Positions 1 through 10,745 of a DNA stretch of 64,000 nt are shown piece by piece. This DNA comes from Candidatus Binatia bacterium. GTDB taxonomy: Bacteria; Desulfobacterota; Binatia; UBA9968; JAJDTQ01. Both the position numbers and the translations under genes were made by a program. The notes below the pieces were generated by a model. The model was not told where the DNA came from. It saw only the letters and a list, made by a program, of their open reading frames with translations, and made no database searches. The DNA is taken from positions 1,999,042 through 2,063,041 of the forward strand of contig OX638375.1 of NCBI GenBank assembly GCA_951813575.1, given 5' to 3'. Within the stretch, counting starts at the first letter, position 1; the number at the start of each line of letters is the position of its first letter.

Positions 1-629
1 TCCAGCATCCCCGCCTCCCGGCCCAGCATCTCGGCGCTGCCGGCCATGCCGAGCACGAAGAGCCGGGCGGTCTTGGCTTCGACCATGTCGAAGTACCGCG
101 TCAACGAGGGACGGCCGCTGGCCCGCAGCGCGAACTCCTGCTCCTGCCCGTCGATGACCTTCAGGGTCTCCGCCAGCATCCGCCGCGCCAGCGCCTCCCG
201 CCGCTCGACGGCCACCGGCGCCCGTTGCGCCAGCAACAGCGCGAAGTAGAACATGGCATCGCCGAGGTTGATGGCCCGGGCGACGCCGAAACGATGCCAG
301 ACCGTCTCCTGCCCCCGGCGCGCCTCGTCGCCGTCCTGCACGTCGTCGTGGACCAGCGTCGCGTTGTGCAGCATCTCGCAGGCCGCGCCCATGGGAACCG
401 CCCTGGCGGGGTCCTCCCCCAGACAATCCGCCACCAGCAGCGGCAGCAGGGCGCGCAGCCGCTTGCCGCCCGTCCGGAAGTGATAGCGGCACATCTCGGC
501 CAACCCCGACGCGCCGAGCTCGGCCTCCCGGAGCACGTCGTCGAGGAGGAAAAGGACTTCGGGGAGATAGCGCTTCCGGATGCCTTCGAGGTGCTCCAGG
601 AAGGCCTGCTTTGGCGTCGATGCGGACAT
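1..629 (-). CDS. polyprenyl synthetase family protein (partial, C-terminus beyond window)
   Basis: Trans-isoprenyl diphosphate synthase, which condenses isopentenyl diphosphate with an allylic diphosphate in the cytosol (quinone tail or carotenoid/undecaprenyl precursors). About 209 N-terminal residues are present. They show the substrate-binding GGKRLR at residues 54-59 and the first aspartate-rich motif, DDVQDGDEARRG, at 95-106, preceded by LVH as is typical of the family. The start is an ATG at 627-629. The second aspartate-rich motif and the chain-length determining C-terminal half lie outside the window, so the product length cannot be called. Seen directly: both motifs. Known: these motifs bind Mg-diphosphate. 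Octaprenyl, geranylgeranyl or farnesyl synthase are all possible. It lies just downstream of the cold-shock gene on the same strand (13 bp gap). Confidence 0.9.
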   Translation of the reverse strand, partial: MSASTPKQAFLEHLEGIRKRYLPEVLFLLDDVLREAELGASGLAEMCRYHFRTGGKRLRALLPLLVADCLGEDPARAVPMGAACEMLHNATLVHDDVQDGDEARRGQETVWHRFGVARAINLGDAMFYFALLLAQRAPVAVERREALARRMLAETLKVIDGQEQEFALRASGRPSLTRYFDMVEAKTARLFVLGMAGSAEMLGREAGML

Positions 630-642
630 GCCGCCTGTGCCG

Positions 643-855
643 TCAGCGGAGCTTCATGCCGAAGGCCACGGGCCCCTTGTCGCCCGCCCGGGTCTGAAAC
701 TGCACGCTGTCGCCTTCACCGAAATCCTCGAACTGGACCCGGGGGGCGCCGCTGCTGCGATGGAAGAACACGTCGTCGCCGCCGTCATCCGGCTCGATGA
801 AGCCGAACCCCCTGTCCTTGAGTATCTTCCTGATGGTTCCCGTCACCTCGTTCAC
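643..855 (-). CDS. cold-shock domain protein
   Basis: Small single-domain nucleic-acid binding protein (about 70 aa) of the CspA type, presumed RNA chaperone. The frame contains the RNP1-like GFGFIEPDDG and RNP2-like DVFFHRS motifs in the expected order, followed by a VQFQTRAGDKGPVAFG strand that matches the end of the OB fold. I chose the GTG at 853-855 because the CSD fold begins directly after it (VNEVTGTIRKIL). An ATG at 898-900 in the same frame would add 15 Gly/Pro-rich residues with no similarity to the family. It precedes the polyprenyl synthase gene on the same strand. Confidence 0.85.
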   Translation of the reverse strand: MNEVTGTIRKILKDRGFGFIEPDDGGDDVFFHRSSGAPRVQFEDFGEGDSVQFQTRAGDKGPVAFGMKLR

Positions 856-1017
856 TCCGGTTCCCGGACCTGCCGGCCCGTTCGATCCGATGCCACGCAC
901 CCGTCTGGCCCGTTTCGCCCGTTTCTAGTGCGGGCGGCGCCGGGAGTCAAGAAGCGCCCGCGGCAACGATGCCTTGGCACTTTGATTTCATCTCGGATGT
1001 GATATGCGTCAAGCAGG

Positions 1018-1737
1018 ATGTCCAGCCCCCTGCGTGTCATCGACTTGCGCCGTCTCGACTACGAGGCCGCGCTGGCCGTTCAGGAACGGGTCCTCGAAGA
1101 GAAGACTCGGGAGCCCGGGGACGATTGCCTGATACTGGTGGAACATCCGCACGTCATCACCACCGGCCGGAGGGAGGCCGGCGCGCACATACTCGACGCC
1201 GGCGACGTCCCGGTGCGCGCCACCAGCCGCGGCGGCGACGTGACCTACCACGGCCCGGGGCAACTCGTGGCCTACCCCATCGTCGACCTCAAGTCCCGGC
1301 AACGCCGCGCGGTCCACCACTACCTGCACAGGCTCGAACAGGTCATCATCGACCTGCTGAGCTGCTTCGGCCTGGAAGGCGCGCGGCGCCCGCCCTTCAC
1401 CGGCGTGTGGATCGGCGACCGGAAGATCTGCGCCATCGGCATCGCCGTCAGACGCGGCGTCACCTACCATGGCGCCGCCGTCAACGTGGCGCCCGATCTG
1501 GACTACTTCCACAGGATCGTCCCGTGCGGCCTGGATTGGGCGCAGGTCACCTCCATGGAGCGGGAGACGGGAAAATCCATCGGGATGGAAGAGGTGAAGT
1601 CCCTGCTGGCGCGGAGTTTCTGCGAGGGTTTCGGATACGATGGGATCGTGGGGGACGGAGAGGGGGCCGATCCCGCCACGGGCGCCGACGGCGCCCGCCG
1701 CGGCCCAGCCGCTACTTCTGAAACCAGTCGGCGTTGA
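1018..1737 (+). CDS. lipB: octanoyltransferase LipB
   Basis: Transfers octanoate from octanoyl-ACP to lipoyl domains, the first step of endogenous lipoate synthesis. The 239-residue protein carries the LipB signature [12 protein letters not shown] at 71-82, the catalytic Lys137 in GDRKICAIG and the catalytic Cys170 in IVPCGL, all at family-typical spacing. The last about 25 residues ([13 protein letters not shown]...) are low complexity and extend past the usual fold end. The gene is convergent with the ferredoxin gene and the two 3' ends overlap by 26 bp. It lies next to the pyruvate dehydrogenase operon, whose E2 subunit is an expected substrate. Confidence 0.95.
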   Translation: MSSPLRVIDLRRLDYEAALAVQERVLEEKTREPGDDCLILVEHPHVITTGRREAGAHILDAGDVPVRATSRGGDVTYHGPGQLVAYPIVDLKSRQRRAVHHYLHRLEQVIIDLLSCFGLEGARRPPFTGVWIGDRKICAIGIAVRRGVTYHGAAVNVAPDLDYFHRIVPCGLDWAQVTSMERETGKSIGMEEVKSLLARSFCEGFGYDGIVGDGEGADPATGADGARRGPAATSETSRR

Positions 1738-1975
1738 TCTGCGTGTACTCCTGCCACTTGTCGGGAACCGCGGCTTCCTCGAAGATGGCCTCCACCGGGC
1801 ACACCGGCTCGCAGGCGCCGCAGTCGATGCACTCCTCGGGATCGATGTAGAGCATGTTCTCCTTCTCGAATGTCTCGGGGTCGTTCTTGGTCGGGTGGAT
1901 GCAATCGACAGGGCAAACATCGACGCAAGCCGTGTCCTTGACGTCGACACAGGGCTCTGCAATCACGTAGGTCAT
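1712..1975 (-). CDS. fdxA: FdxA-type ferredoxin, two iron-sulfur clusters
   Basis: An 87-residue bacterial ferredoxin for low-potential electron transfer. The cysteine pattern is C9-x7-C17-x3-C21-x3-C25 in the first half and C49-x2-C52-x2-C55-x3-C59-P in the second. The widened first motif is that of 7Fe (3Fe-4S plus 4Fe-4S) ferredoxins of the FdxA family, so a 3Fe-4S first cluster is expected rather than seen. The C-terminal tail ([17 protein letters not shown]) also matches that family. The ATG is preceded by a strong AGGAGG at 1981-1986. Just upstream lie 14-bp tandem repeats (separate entry). The 3' end overlaps lipB tail to tail. Confidence 0.92.
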   Translation of the reverse strand: MTYVIAEPCVDVKDTACVDVCPVDCIHPTKNDPETFEKENMLYIDPEECIDCGACEPVCPVEAIFEEAAVPDKWQEYTQINADWFQK

Positions 1976-1997
1976 TCACTTCCTCCTGGAGATACTA

Positions 1998-2051
1998 GTC
2001 TACGTACAACAGTCTACGTACACCCGTCTGCGTACCAGTCCGTGCGCACCC
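1998..2051. repeat. 14-bp tandem repeats upstream of the ferredoxin gene
   Basis: Units GTCTACGTACAACA (1998-2011), GTCTACGTACACCC (2012-2025) and GTCTGCGTACCAGT (2026-2039), then a degenerate fourth unit at 2038-2051. Each intact unit holds TACGTA or a near match, a small palindrome. They sit about 12 bp upstream of the ferredoxin ribosome binding site, in its promoter or leader. A role as repeated operator is inference. The rest of the 1976-2126 gap shows nothing else. Confidence 0.55.
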
Positions 2052-2126
2052 GCGCCTGCAGTCTCTCGGACCCGCTTCAAACGCGACAACCCTCGATTTT
2101 CGAGCTAACAAATAGCCCATTTCAAG

Positions 2127-3593
2127 TCAAGCGCGCACGCTGCCCGGAGCCCCTTCCGCGGCCTCTTTTCCCTTGTTCCGGGCGCGTTTTCGCGGCGGCG
2201 TGTGAGTGGCCGTGCCGTAGAACACCTCGGCGCATTCCATGAGGGTCTCGGAGAGCGTCGGGTGCGGATGGACGGACTCGGCGAGGTCCCGTGCGGTGGC
2301 CCCCATCTCGATAGCGAGCACGCCCTCGCCGATCAACTCGCCGGCGCCGGCGCCGGTGATGCCCACCCCCAGAATACGCTCCGTCCCGGGCTCGAGGATC
2401 AGCTTGGTCACGCCTTCCGGGCGGTCGAGGGTGAGCGCCCTCCCGGAGGCGCCCCAGGGAAACTTCACGACCTCCACCGCCACCTCCCCGGCCTTGGCTT
2501 CCTGTTCGGTCAGCCCGCACCAGGCGACCTCCGGCTCGGTGAACACCACCGCCGGGATCACCACGTCGGCGATGGTGCCGGGCTCGCCGGCGATGACCTC
2601 CACCGCCACCCGCGCCTCCTTGGTGGCCCGGTGCGCCAGCAAGGCGCCGCCGTTGGCGTCGCCGATGGCGTAGATGGCCGGATCGCCGGTCTGCTGCTGG
2701 TCGTTGCACTCGATGAAGCCATTGGCGGCGATCCGGACCCCGGTGTTCTCGAGACCCAGGTCCTCGTAGCTGGGGGTCCGGCCCACGCTGACGAGGACCC
2801 GGTCGAAGCTCTCCTCCCGGGCGGAGCCGTCGACCTCCATGGCCACCTTGATCTTCCTCCCGCTGGTGGCCATTCGCAGCACCTTGGTCTTGAGGCGGAT
2901 CTCCTTGAAGAGCGACTCCGCCACCTTGGCCACGGGCCGCACGAGGTCCGCGTCCACGCCGGACAGCAGGTGGTTCAGCGCCTCCACCAGGACGATCTCG
3001 CTCCCCAGCCTGGCGTACACCATGCCAAGCTCCATGCCGATGTACCCGCCCCCCACCACCAGCAGGCGGCCCGGCACGTCGGCCAGCTCCAGCGCCTCGG
3101 TGGAGGTCATGATCCGCCGGTTCCCCAGATCGAAGGCCGCCGGCATGGCGGGCTTGGAGCCCACCGCGATGATGGCCTGGTCGTAGTTGACGAACTGCTG
3201 TCCTTCGGCGGTCTCCACCCGGAGGGTCCGGGAGTCCTCGAAGTGCCCGCGCCCGTGGAGACGCCGGACGTCCCGCCGGGAGCACAGGCCCTCCAGCCCA
3301 CCGGCCAGCTTGTCGATGACCGACCCCTTCCATTCGCGCAGCTTGTCGAGCTTGACCTTGGGCTTGCCGAACGCAACGCCGCGGGCTTCCGACCGCGCCG
3401 CCTCGTCGATGACCTGGGTGGCATGGAGGAGCGCCTTCGAGGGAATGCAGCCGCGGTTGAGACAGACCCCCCCGAGCCGCTCGTCCCGCTCCACCAGCAG
3501 CACGCGTTTTCCCAGATCCGCGGCGTAGAAGGCCGCGGCATAGCCGCCGGGCCCGGCGCCGACCACGACGATTTCCGTTTTGATGGGTTCCAC
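2127..3593 (-). CDS. lpdA: dihydrolipoyl dehydrogenase (E3)
   Basis: FAD disulfide oxidoreductase that re-oxidises dihydrolipoamide on E2 and reduces NAD+. The N-terminal FAD-binding GAGPGG (residues 12-17) and the redox pair in GGVCLNRGCIPSK (Cys44, Cys49) are present. The NAD-binding motif is GGGYIGMELG, and the C-terminal active-site HPHPTLSE lies near residues 441-448. I chose the GTG at 3591-3593 because AGGAG lies a few bases before it and the FAD motif then sits at the usual depth. An in-frame start at 3629 would add 12 residues. The C-terminal extension after the dimer domain (RKRARNKGKEAAEG...) is basic and unusual. Last gene of the aceE-aceF-lpdA operon. Confidence 0.95.
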   Translation of the reverse strand: MEPIKTEIVVVGAGPGGYAAAFYAADLGKRVLLVERDERLGGVCLNRGCIPSKALLHATQVIDEAARSEARGVAFGKPKVKLDKLREWKGSVIDKLAGGLEGLCSRRDVRRLHGRGHFEDSRTLRVETAEGQQFVNYDQAIIAVGSKPAMPAAFDLGNRRIMTSTEALELADVPGRLLVVGGGYIGMELGMVYARLGSEIVLVEALNHLLSGVDADLVRPVAKVAESLFKEIRLKTKVLRMATSGRKIKVAMEVDGSAREESFDRVLVSVGRTPSYEDLGLENTGVRIAANGFIECNDQQQTGDPAIYAIGDANGGALLAHRATKEARVAVEVIAGEPGTIADVVIPAVVFTEPEVAWCGLTEQEAKAGEVAVEVVKFPWGASGRALTLDRPEGVTKLILEPGTERILGVGITGAGAGELIGEGVLAIEMGATARDLAESVHPHPTLSETLMECAEVFYGTATHTPPRKRARNKGKEAAEGAPGSVRA

Positions 3594-3632
3594 AGGTCTC
3601 CTAACCGATCTCGTGTCCAGTAGCCTCACGAG

Positions 3633-4898
3633 TCATGAGACGGGCCACTTGATGTCCGCTTCGGGAAAGTCTTCCAGGCAGCGCACGATCTCGCGCAGGA
3701 ACCGCGCTCCGTCGGCGCCGTCGATCACCCGGTGGTCGTAGGAGAGCGCCAGCGGCAGCACCATCCGCGGCGTCACCTTCCTGTCGCGCACCACCGGCCG
3801 GAGGACGCCCCGCCCCATGCCCAGGACCGCCACCTGCGGGCTGTTCACGATGGGCGTGAACCAGGAGCCGCCGATGCTTCCGAGGTTGGAGATGGTGAAC
3901 GTCCCCCCCTGCATCTCGTCCGCGGTCAGCTTGCGTTCCCGGGTCCGCCCCGCCAGCTCGTCCAGCTCCCTGGACAGGACCAGCACGTTCTTCTTGTCCA
4001 CGTCGCGGATCACCGGCGCGATCAGGCCCGCCTCGGTGTCCACCGCCACCCCGATGTGGACGTAGTCGCGGGTGACGATCTCCAACGCCTCATAGTCGAT
4101 GCTGGTCTTGAAGACCGGGTACTTGTCGAGAGCCGACACCGCGGCCATGATGGCGAAGGAGGTCACCGTCAGCCGGGCCCCCGACTTCTCGTAGGCCTTG
4201 GCGTAACGCTTCCGGAGCTCCATGAGGCCGGTGATGTCCGCGTCGTCGAACTGGGTCACGTGGGGGACGGTGGTCCAGGACTCGGTCATCCGCTGGGCGA
4301 TGGTGCGCCGGAGCGGCGACATCCTCTCCCGCGTGCTCGGTCCCCACTTGGCCAGGTCCAGGGTCTGGAAGAGGTTGACCGCAGTCTCCGCCGGCGGGGC
4401 GGAGGGCTTGAGGGCGAGTTGCTGAAGCCCCTGGATGTAGCCTCGGACGTCCGCCATCACGATGCGGCCGCCGCGTTGGCTCCCCTTCACCCGGGTGAGG
4501 TCGATGCCCAGCTCCCGCGCGATCTTCCGCACCGTGGGCGAGGCGGGCGGCGGCGCGCCGCTGCTGGATACGGGTACGGGGGCCGAGGGCGCCTCGGCGG
4601 GCGCTTCCGTCGCGGGCGGCGGCGCCTCCACGGCCGGCGCTGGCGCAGGGGCCGGGGCGGAAACCCGCTCCTCGTCGATGGTCACCAGCGCCTGGCCCAC
4701 CGACACCACCTGCCCCACCAGCACGTGTATCCGGCCCACCCTGCCGGCCGCAGGGGAAGGGATGGGGGCCACCGCCTTCTCGTTCTCCAGCTCCAGAAGG
4801 GTCTGGTCCAGTTGGACCTGGTCTCCTTCCGAGACCAGGACGTTGACGACGGTACCGGAGTCCGCCCCTTCGGCGAGTTTGGGAAGCGTTACGTCCAT
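3633..4898 (-). CDS. aceF: pyruvate dehydrogenase E2, dihydrolipoyl acetyltransferase
   Basis: Core acyltransferase of the pyruvate dehydrogenase complex, 421 residues. Order of domains: one lipoyl domain with the lipoylated Lys41 in ELENEKAVAPI; an Ala/Pro-rich linker (81-117); the peripheral subunit-binding domain at 118-156 (TVRKIARELGIDL, then GGRIVMADV); and the catalytic domain ending in SYDHRVIDGADG, whose His389 and Asp393 are the active-site residues. One lipoyl domain is fewer than in enteric AceF, which has three. The ATG at 4896-4898 follows the aceE stop by 14 bp. The next gene is lpdA, 39 bp on. Confidence 0.95.
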   Translation of the reverse strand: MDVTLPKLAEGADSGTVVNVLVSEGDQVQLDQTLLELENEKAVAPIPSPAAGRVGRIHVLVGQVVSVGQALVTIDEERVSAPAPAPAPAVEAPPPATEAPAEAPSAPVPVSSSGAPPPASPTVRKIARELGIDLTRVKGSQRGGRIVMADVRGYIQGLQQLALKPSAPPAETAVNLFQTLDLAKWGPSTRERMSPLRRTIAQRMTESWTTVPHVTQFDDADITGLMELRKRYAKAYEKSGARLTVTSFAIMAAVSALDKYPVFKTSIDYEALEIVTRDYVHIGVAVDTEAGLIAPVIRDVDKKNVLVLSRELDELAGRTRERKLTADEMQGGTFTISNLGSIGGSWFTPIVNSPQVAVLGMGRGVLRPVVRDRKVTPRMVLPLALSYDHRVIDGADGARFLREIVRCLEDFPEADIKWPVS

Positions 4899-4912
4899 GA
4901 TGTGCAGACGGC

Positions 4913-7660
<2,748 letters not shown>

Positions 7661-7811
7661 GACGTTCCAGGGATATTATACCAAGATCTGCGGAAGCAAC
7701 ACGTGCGGGGGCAACATATTCGCCGCCGCCCACGCCTGTCAAGTCCTTTCGGGCCGGGCGCGGACCCGTTCCAAAACCGCCCATTGCAGGGTGCCGACCC
7801 TGCCGCGAAAC

Positions 7812-8531
7812 ATGCAGTGCCTCGACCTGACACTACCGACCCCCGAAGCGAACCTGGCCTGCGACGAGGCGCTGCTGGACGAGTGCGAGCGCAAGCAGGA
7901 CCGGGAGGTCCTCCGCTTCTGGGAATCTCCGGAGCCCTTCGTGGTGCTCGGCCTCGCCAGCCGGCTGGAGCGCGAGGTCGACCTGCCCGCGTGTACGGCC
8001 CGGGGCATTCCCGTCCTGCGGCGCTGCAGCGGCGGCGGCACCGTGGTGCAGGGGCCCGGCTGCCTGAGCTACACGCTCATCCTGCGCATGGCCGGCGAGG
8101 GGCCGCTGGAGCGCATCGATTCCACCAATGCCTTCATCATGCAGCGCCACCGGCAGGTGCTGGCGGAAGCCACCGGCCTGCCGATCCGCCGCCAGGGCGC
8201 CACCGATCTCGCGGTGGGTCAGCGGAAGTTCTCCGGCAACGCGCAACGCCGGCGCCGCCGCTTCCTGCTGTTCCACGGCACCTTCCTGCTGGACTTCCCG
8301 ATCCCGCTGATGGAAGAGATCCTGCCGTATCCGCCCAGGACCCCGGCCTACCGCCGGGGGCGCGGTCACCGCGTCTTCCTCACCAACCTGCGGCAACCCG
8401 CGTCGCGCATCAAGGCGCTGCTGATGCGCTGCTGGGACGCCGCGCCCGGAGGCGTCGCGGTCCCGCACGCCGCCATCGCATCGCTGGTAGAACGAAAATA
8501 CTCGGCTCGGAGCTGGAACGAGGGATGGTAG
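7812..8531 (+). CDS. lipoate-protein ligase A family protein (short form)
   Basis: Member of the biotin/lipoate ligase fold family, 239 residues. Visible motifs are RRCSGGGTVVQGPGCLSY (70-87), the Gly-rich substrate loop, and QRKFSGNAQRRRRR (137-150) with Lys139 at the family catalytic lysine position, then FHGTFLLD. The C-terminal accessory domain that enteric LplA (about 337 aa) needs for lipoate adenylation is missing. The protein may therefore be a stand-alone catalytic domain needing a partner, or an octanoyl/lipoyl transferase of the LipM/LipL kind. The ATG at 7812 starts the conserved fold. It is divergent from aceE, whose E2 partner needs lipoylation. Confidence 0.8.
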   Translation: MQCLDLTLPTPEANLACDEALLDECERKQDREVLRFWESPEPFVVLGLASRLEREVDLPACTARGIPVLRRCSGGGTVVQGPGCLSYTLILRMAGEGPLERIDSTNAFIMQRHRQVLAEATGLPIRRQGATDLAVGQRKFSGNAQRRRRRFLLFHGTFLLDFPIPLMEEILPYPPRTPAYRRGRGHRVFLTNLRQPASRIKALLMRCWDAAPGGVAVPHAAIASLVERKYSARSWNEGW

Positions 8532-8604
8532 GGGCGAGCGGCGGTCGCCCCCGTGGTTTCGACCCTGCCCGCGCCGGCATCGCGGACGCAATCGGGGCGC
8601 CCGG

Positions 8605-9522
8605 TCACACGAGCGTCAGCCAGTGCAGGTAGCCCTCGTCCCGCCCCCGGATGACGTCGAAGAAAGCCTGCTGCAGATCGAGGGTCACCGGCCCCGGCTT
8701 GCCCTCGCCGATGGCCCGGTCGTCCACCTCCCGGATGGGAGTCACCTCGGCCGCGGTGCCGGTGAGGAAGGCCTCGTCGGCGATGTAGAGGGCGTCCCGG
8801 GCGAAGCGTTCCTCGTGGACCCGGTATCCCTTGGCGCGGGCCAGCTCGATGACGCTGGCCCGGTTGATGCCGGGGAGGATGGAAGTCACGGGCGCGGTCC
8901 TCAGCTCCCCGTCCTTCACGATGAAGAGGTTCTCGCCGCTGGCCTCCGAGACGCACCCCTCGGGGTCGAGCATGATGGCCTCGTCGTAGCCCGCCTGCTT
9001 CACCTCGTGCTTGGCCAGAACCGAGTTCACGTAGTTGCCGGAGATCTTGCTGTTGGTCATCATCACGTTCACGTGATGCCGGGTGTAGGAAGACACCTTG
9101 GCGCGGATGCCCCGCTTGAGACCCTCGTCCCCCAGGTACGCCCCCCACGCCCACGCCGCCACGATGACCCGCACCGGGTTGTTGAGCGCGTACAGTCCCA
9201 TCTCGCCGTCGCCCACGAACGCCAGCGGCCGGATGTAGCACTCCTTCAGCCGGTTGACCCGGATCACCTCCAGGATCGCCTCGGTCATCTGCTCGGTGCC
9301 GTACGGCAAGGGGGTGCCGAGGATGTGTCCCGAGTCCTGGAAGCGCTTGACGTGCTCGGCCAGCCGGAAGACCGCCGACCGCTCGTCCTCCAGCGAATAG
9401 CAGCGAATCCCCTCGAAATAGGCAGTGCCGTAGTGGAGCGCATGGCTCATGACATGGAACCGGGCGTCATCCCAGTCCACCAGCTCCCCGTCCATCCAAA
9501 TCTTGTCACTCCTCAGAGACAT
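8605..9522 (-). CDS. ilvE: branched-chain amino acid aminotransferase
   Basis: PLP-dependent class IV transaminase that interconverts Leu/Ile/Val and their 2-oxo acids, 305 residues. The PLP lysine is Lys159 in NSKISGNYVNS. The N-terminal KIWMDGELVDWDDARFHV and HALHYGTAYFEGIR are the expected substrate-domain motifs, and SEASGENLFIV and the EVTPIREVDDR segment near the C-terminus match the cofactor domain. I chose the ATG at 9520-9522 because GGGGAG lies six bases upstream. An in-frame start at 9549 would add nine residues. Monocistronic by spacing. The next gene on the same strand starts more than 1 kb upstream. Confidence 0.94.
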   Translation of the reverse strand: MSLRSDKIWMDGELVDWDDARFHVMSHALHYGTAYFEGIRCYSLEDERSAVFRLAEHVKRFQDSGHILGTPLPYGTEQMTEAILEVIRVNRLKECYIRPLAFVGDGEMGLYALNNPVRVIVAAWAWGAYLGDEGLKRGIRAKVSSYTRHHVNVMMTNSKISGNYVNSVLAKHEVKQAGYDEAIMLDPEGCVSEASGENLFIVKDGELRTAPVTSILPGINRASVIELARAKGYRVHEERFARDALYIADEAFLTGTAAEVTPIREVDDRAIGEGKPGPVTLDLQQAFFDVIRGRDEGYLHWLTLV

Positions 9523-9642
9523 CGAGACTCCCCGGATCGCGTTTCCCACGCAAGCCCGTTAACGACAAAAGGGCCACCACGCCAACGCGATGGTGGCCGC
9601 CACGGGTTCATATTTCTTCAGATTCGGTGTGGAATGTCAATC

Positions 9643-10740
9643 TCATCGCTGAGCCTGGAGGCCGTCTTCCGGGTCGTCGCGGGTTTCCGCGTCGCACGGA
9701 AAAACGATGAGCTCAGCGGGCCGGACCGTGACCTCGACCCGGGTTCCGGCCACGAGAGCGCGGGTTGACGGCTGGCTGCTGCGGAGCCGCGCCCCGGACC
9801 GCAAAGTGAGGTGGTACAGGTTCTCGGCGCCCCGGAACCGCCGGTGCGACACCACCCCGTCACCGTCGTCGGAGGGCTCGAAATCCACCTCGTCGGGACG
9901 CACCACCAGGTCGACCCTGGCGCCGGCGGGTAACCCCGCGTCGTTGGGAAAGCTCCCCACCTCGGTCTCGATGGCGTCGCCCACCACCCCCGGAATGAAA
10001 TCCGACTGGCCCACGAACTCCGCGACGAAGCGCGTGCGCGGGCGGCGGTAGAGCACCTCCGGCTCGGAAAGCTGCTCGAGACACCCCTGGTTCAGCACCC
10101 CGACCCGATCGGCCACCGCCAGCGCCTCTTCCTGGTCATGGGTCACCATGACGGCGCTGGTCTCCGACGCCCGCAGTATCCGCAGCAGCTCGTCGCGCAT
10201 CTCGGCTCTCATGTCCACGTCGAGATTGCTGAAGGGCTCGTCGAGAAGCAGCACGAGGGGACCCGGCGCCAGCGCCCGGGCCAGCGCCACCCGCTGCTGC
10301 TGGCCGCCGGAGAGCTCGTGGGGATAGCGGTGCGCCAGCTCCACCATGCCCACCACGCTCAGCACGTGCCGGGCGGAATCGGCCCGGGACTGCCGGGACC
10401 CGTTCCGGAGCCCGAACATGACGTTGTCCAGCAGCGTCAGGTGCGGGAACAGCGCGTAGTCCTGGAAGACCATGCCGATGCGCCTCTGCTCGGGCTCGAT
10501 CCACATGCCCTCGCCCGATACCGGAGCTCCGTTGAGCAGGATCCTGCCGCTATCGGGCCGGTCGAAGCCCGCGATCAGGCGTAGCGTCGTGGTCTTGCCG
10601 GAGCCGCTGGGGCCCAGCAGCGCGAGAATCTCGTTCCGCTCCAGGGCAAAGCTCAATCCGGAAACCGCCGCCGGACTGCCGGGCGCGTGGCTCTTCCAGA
10701 CGTCCTCGAGGGTGACCAGGCTGGTAGCGGCGCCGTCCAT
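9643..10740 (-). CDS. ABC transporter ATP-binding protein, FbpC/PotA-like
   Basis: ATPase of an importer of the iron/spermidine/sulfate class, 365 residues. Walker A GPSGSGKTT at 43-51, Q-loop in MVFQDYALFPH, signature LSGGQQQR at 143-150 and Walker B LLLDEP at 164-169 are all intact. After residue about 265 there is a TOBE-like C-terminal domain (VVRPDEVDFEP, later VRPAELIVF), typical of Fe3+ or polyamine importers. No permease or binding-protein gene is adjacent, so the substrate is unknown. It starts five bases after the trmFO stop, which suggests cotranscription. Confidence 0.88.
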   Translation of the reverse strand: MDGAATSLVTLEDVWKSHAPGSPAAVSGLSFALERNEILALLGPSGSGKTTTLRLIAGFDRPDSGRILLNGAPVSGEGMWIEPEQRRIGMVFQDYALFPHLTLLDNVMFGLRNGSRQSRADSARHVLSVVGMVELAHRYPHELSGGQQQRVALARALAPGPLVLLLDEPFSNLDVDMRAEMRDELLRILRASETSAVMVTHDQEEALAVADRVGVLNQGCLEQLSEPEVLYRRPRTRFVAEFVGQSDFIPGVVGDAIETEVGSFPNDAGLPAGARVDLVVRPDEVDFEPSDDGDGVVSHRRFRGAENLYHLTLRSGARLRSSQPSTRALVAGTRVEVTVRPAELIVFPCDAETRDDPEDGLQAQR

Positions 10741-10745
10741 CGGCC

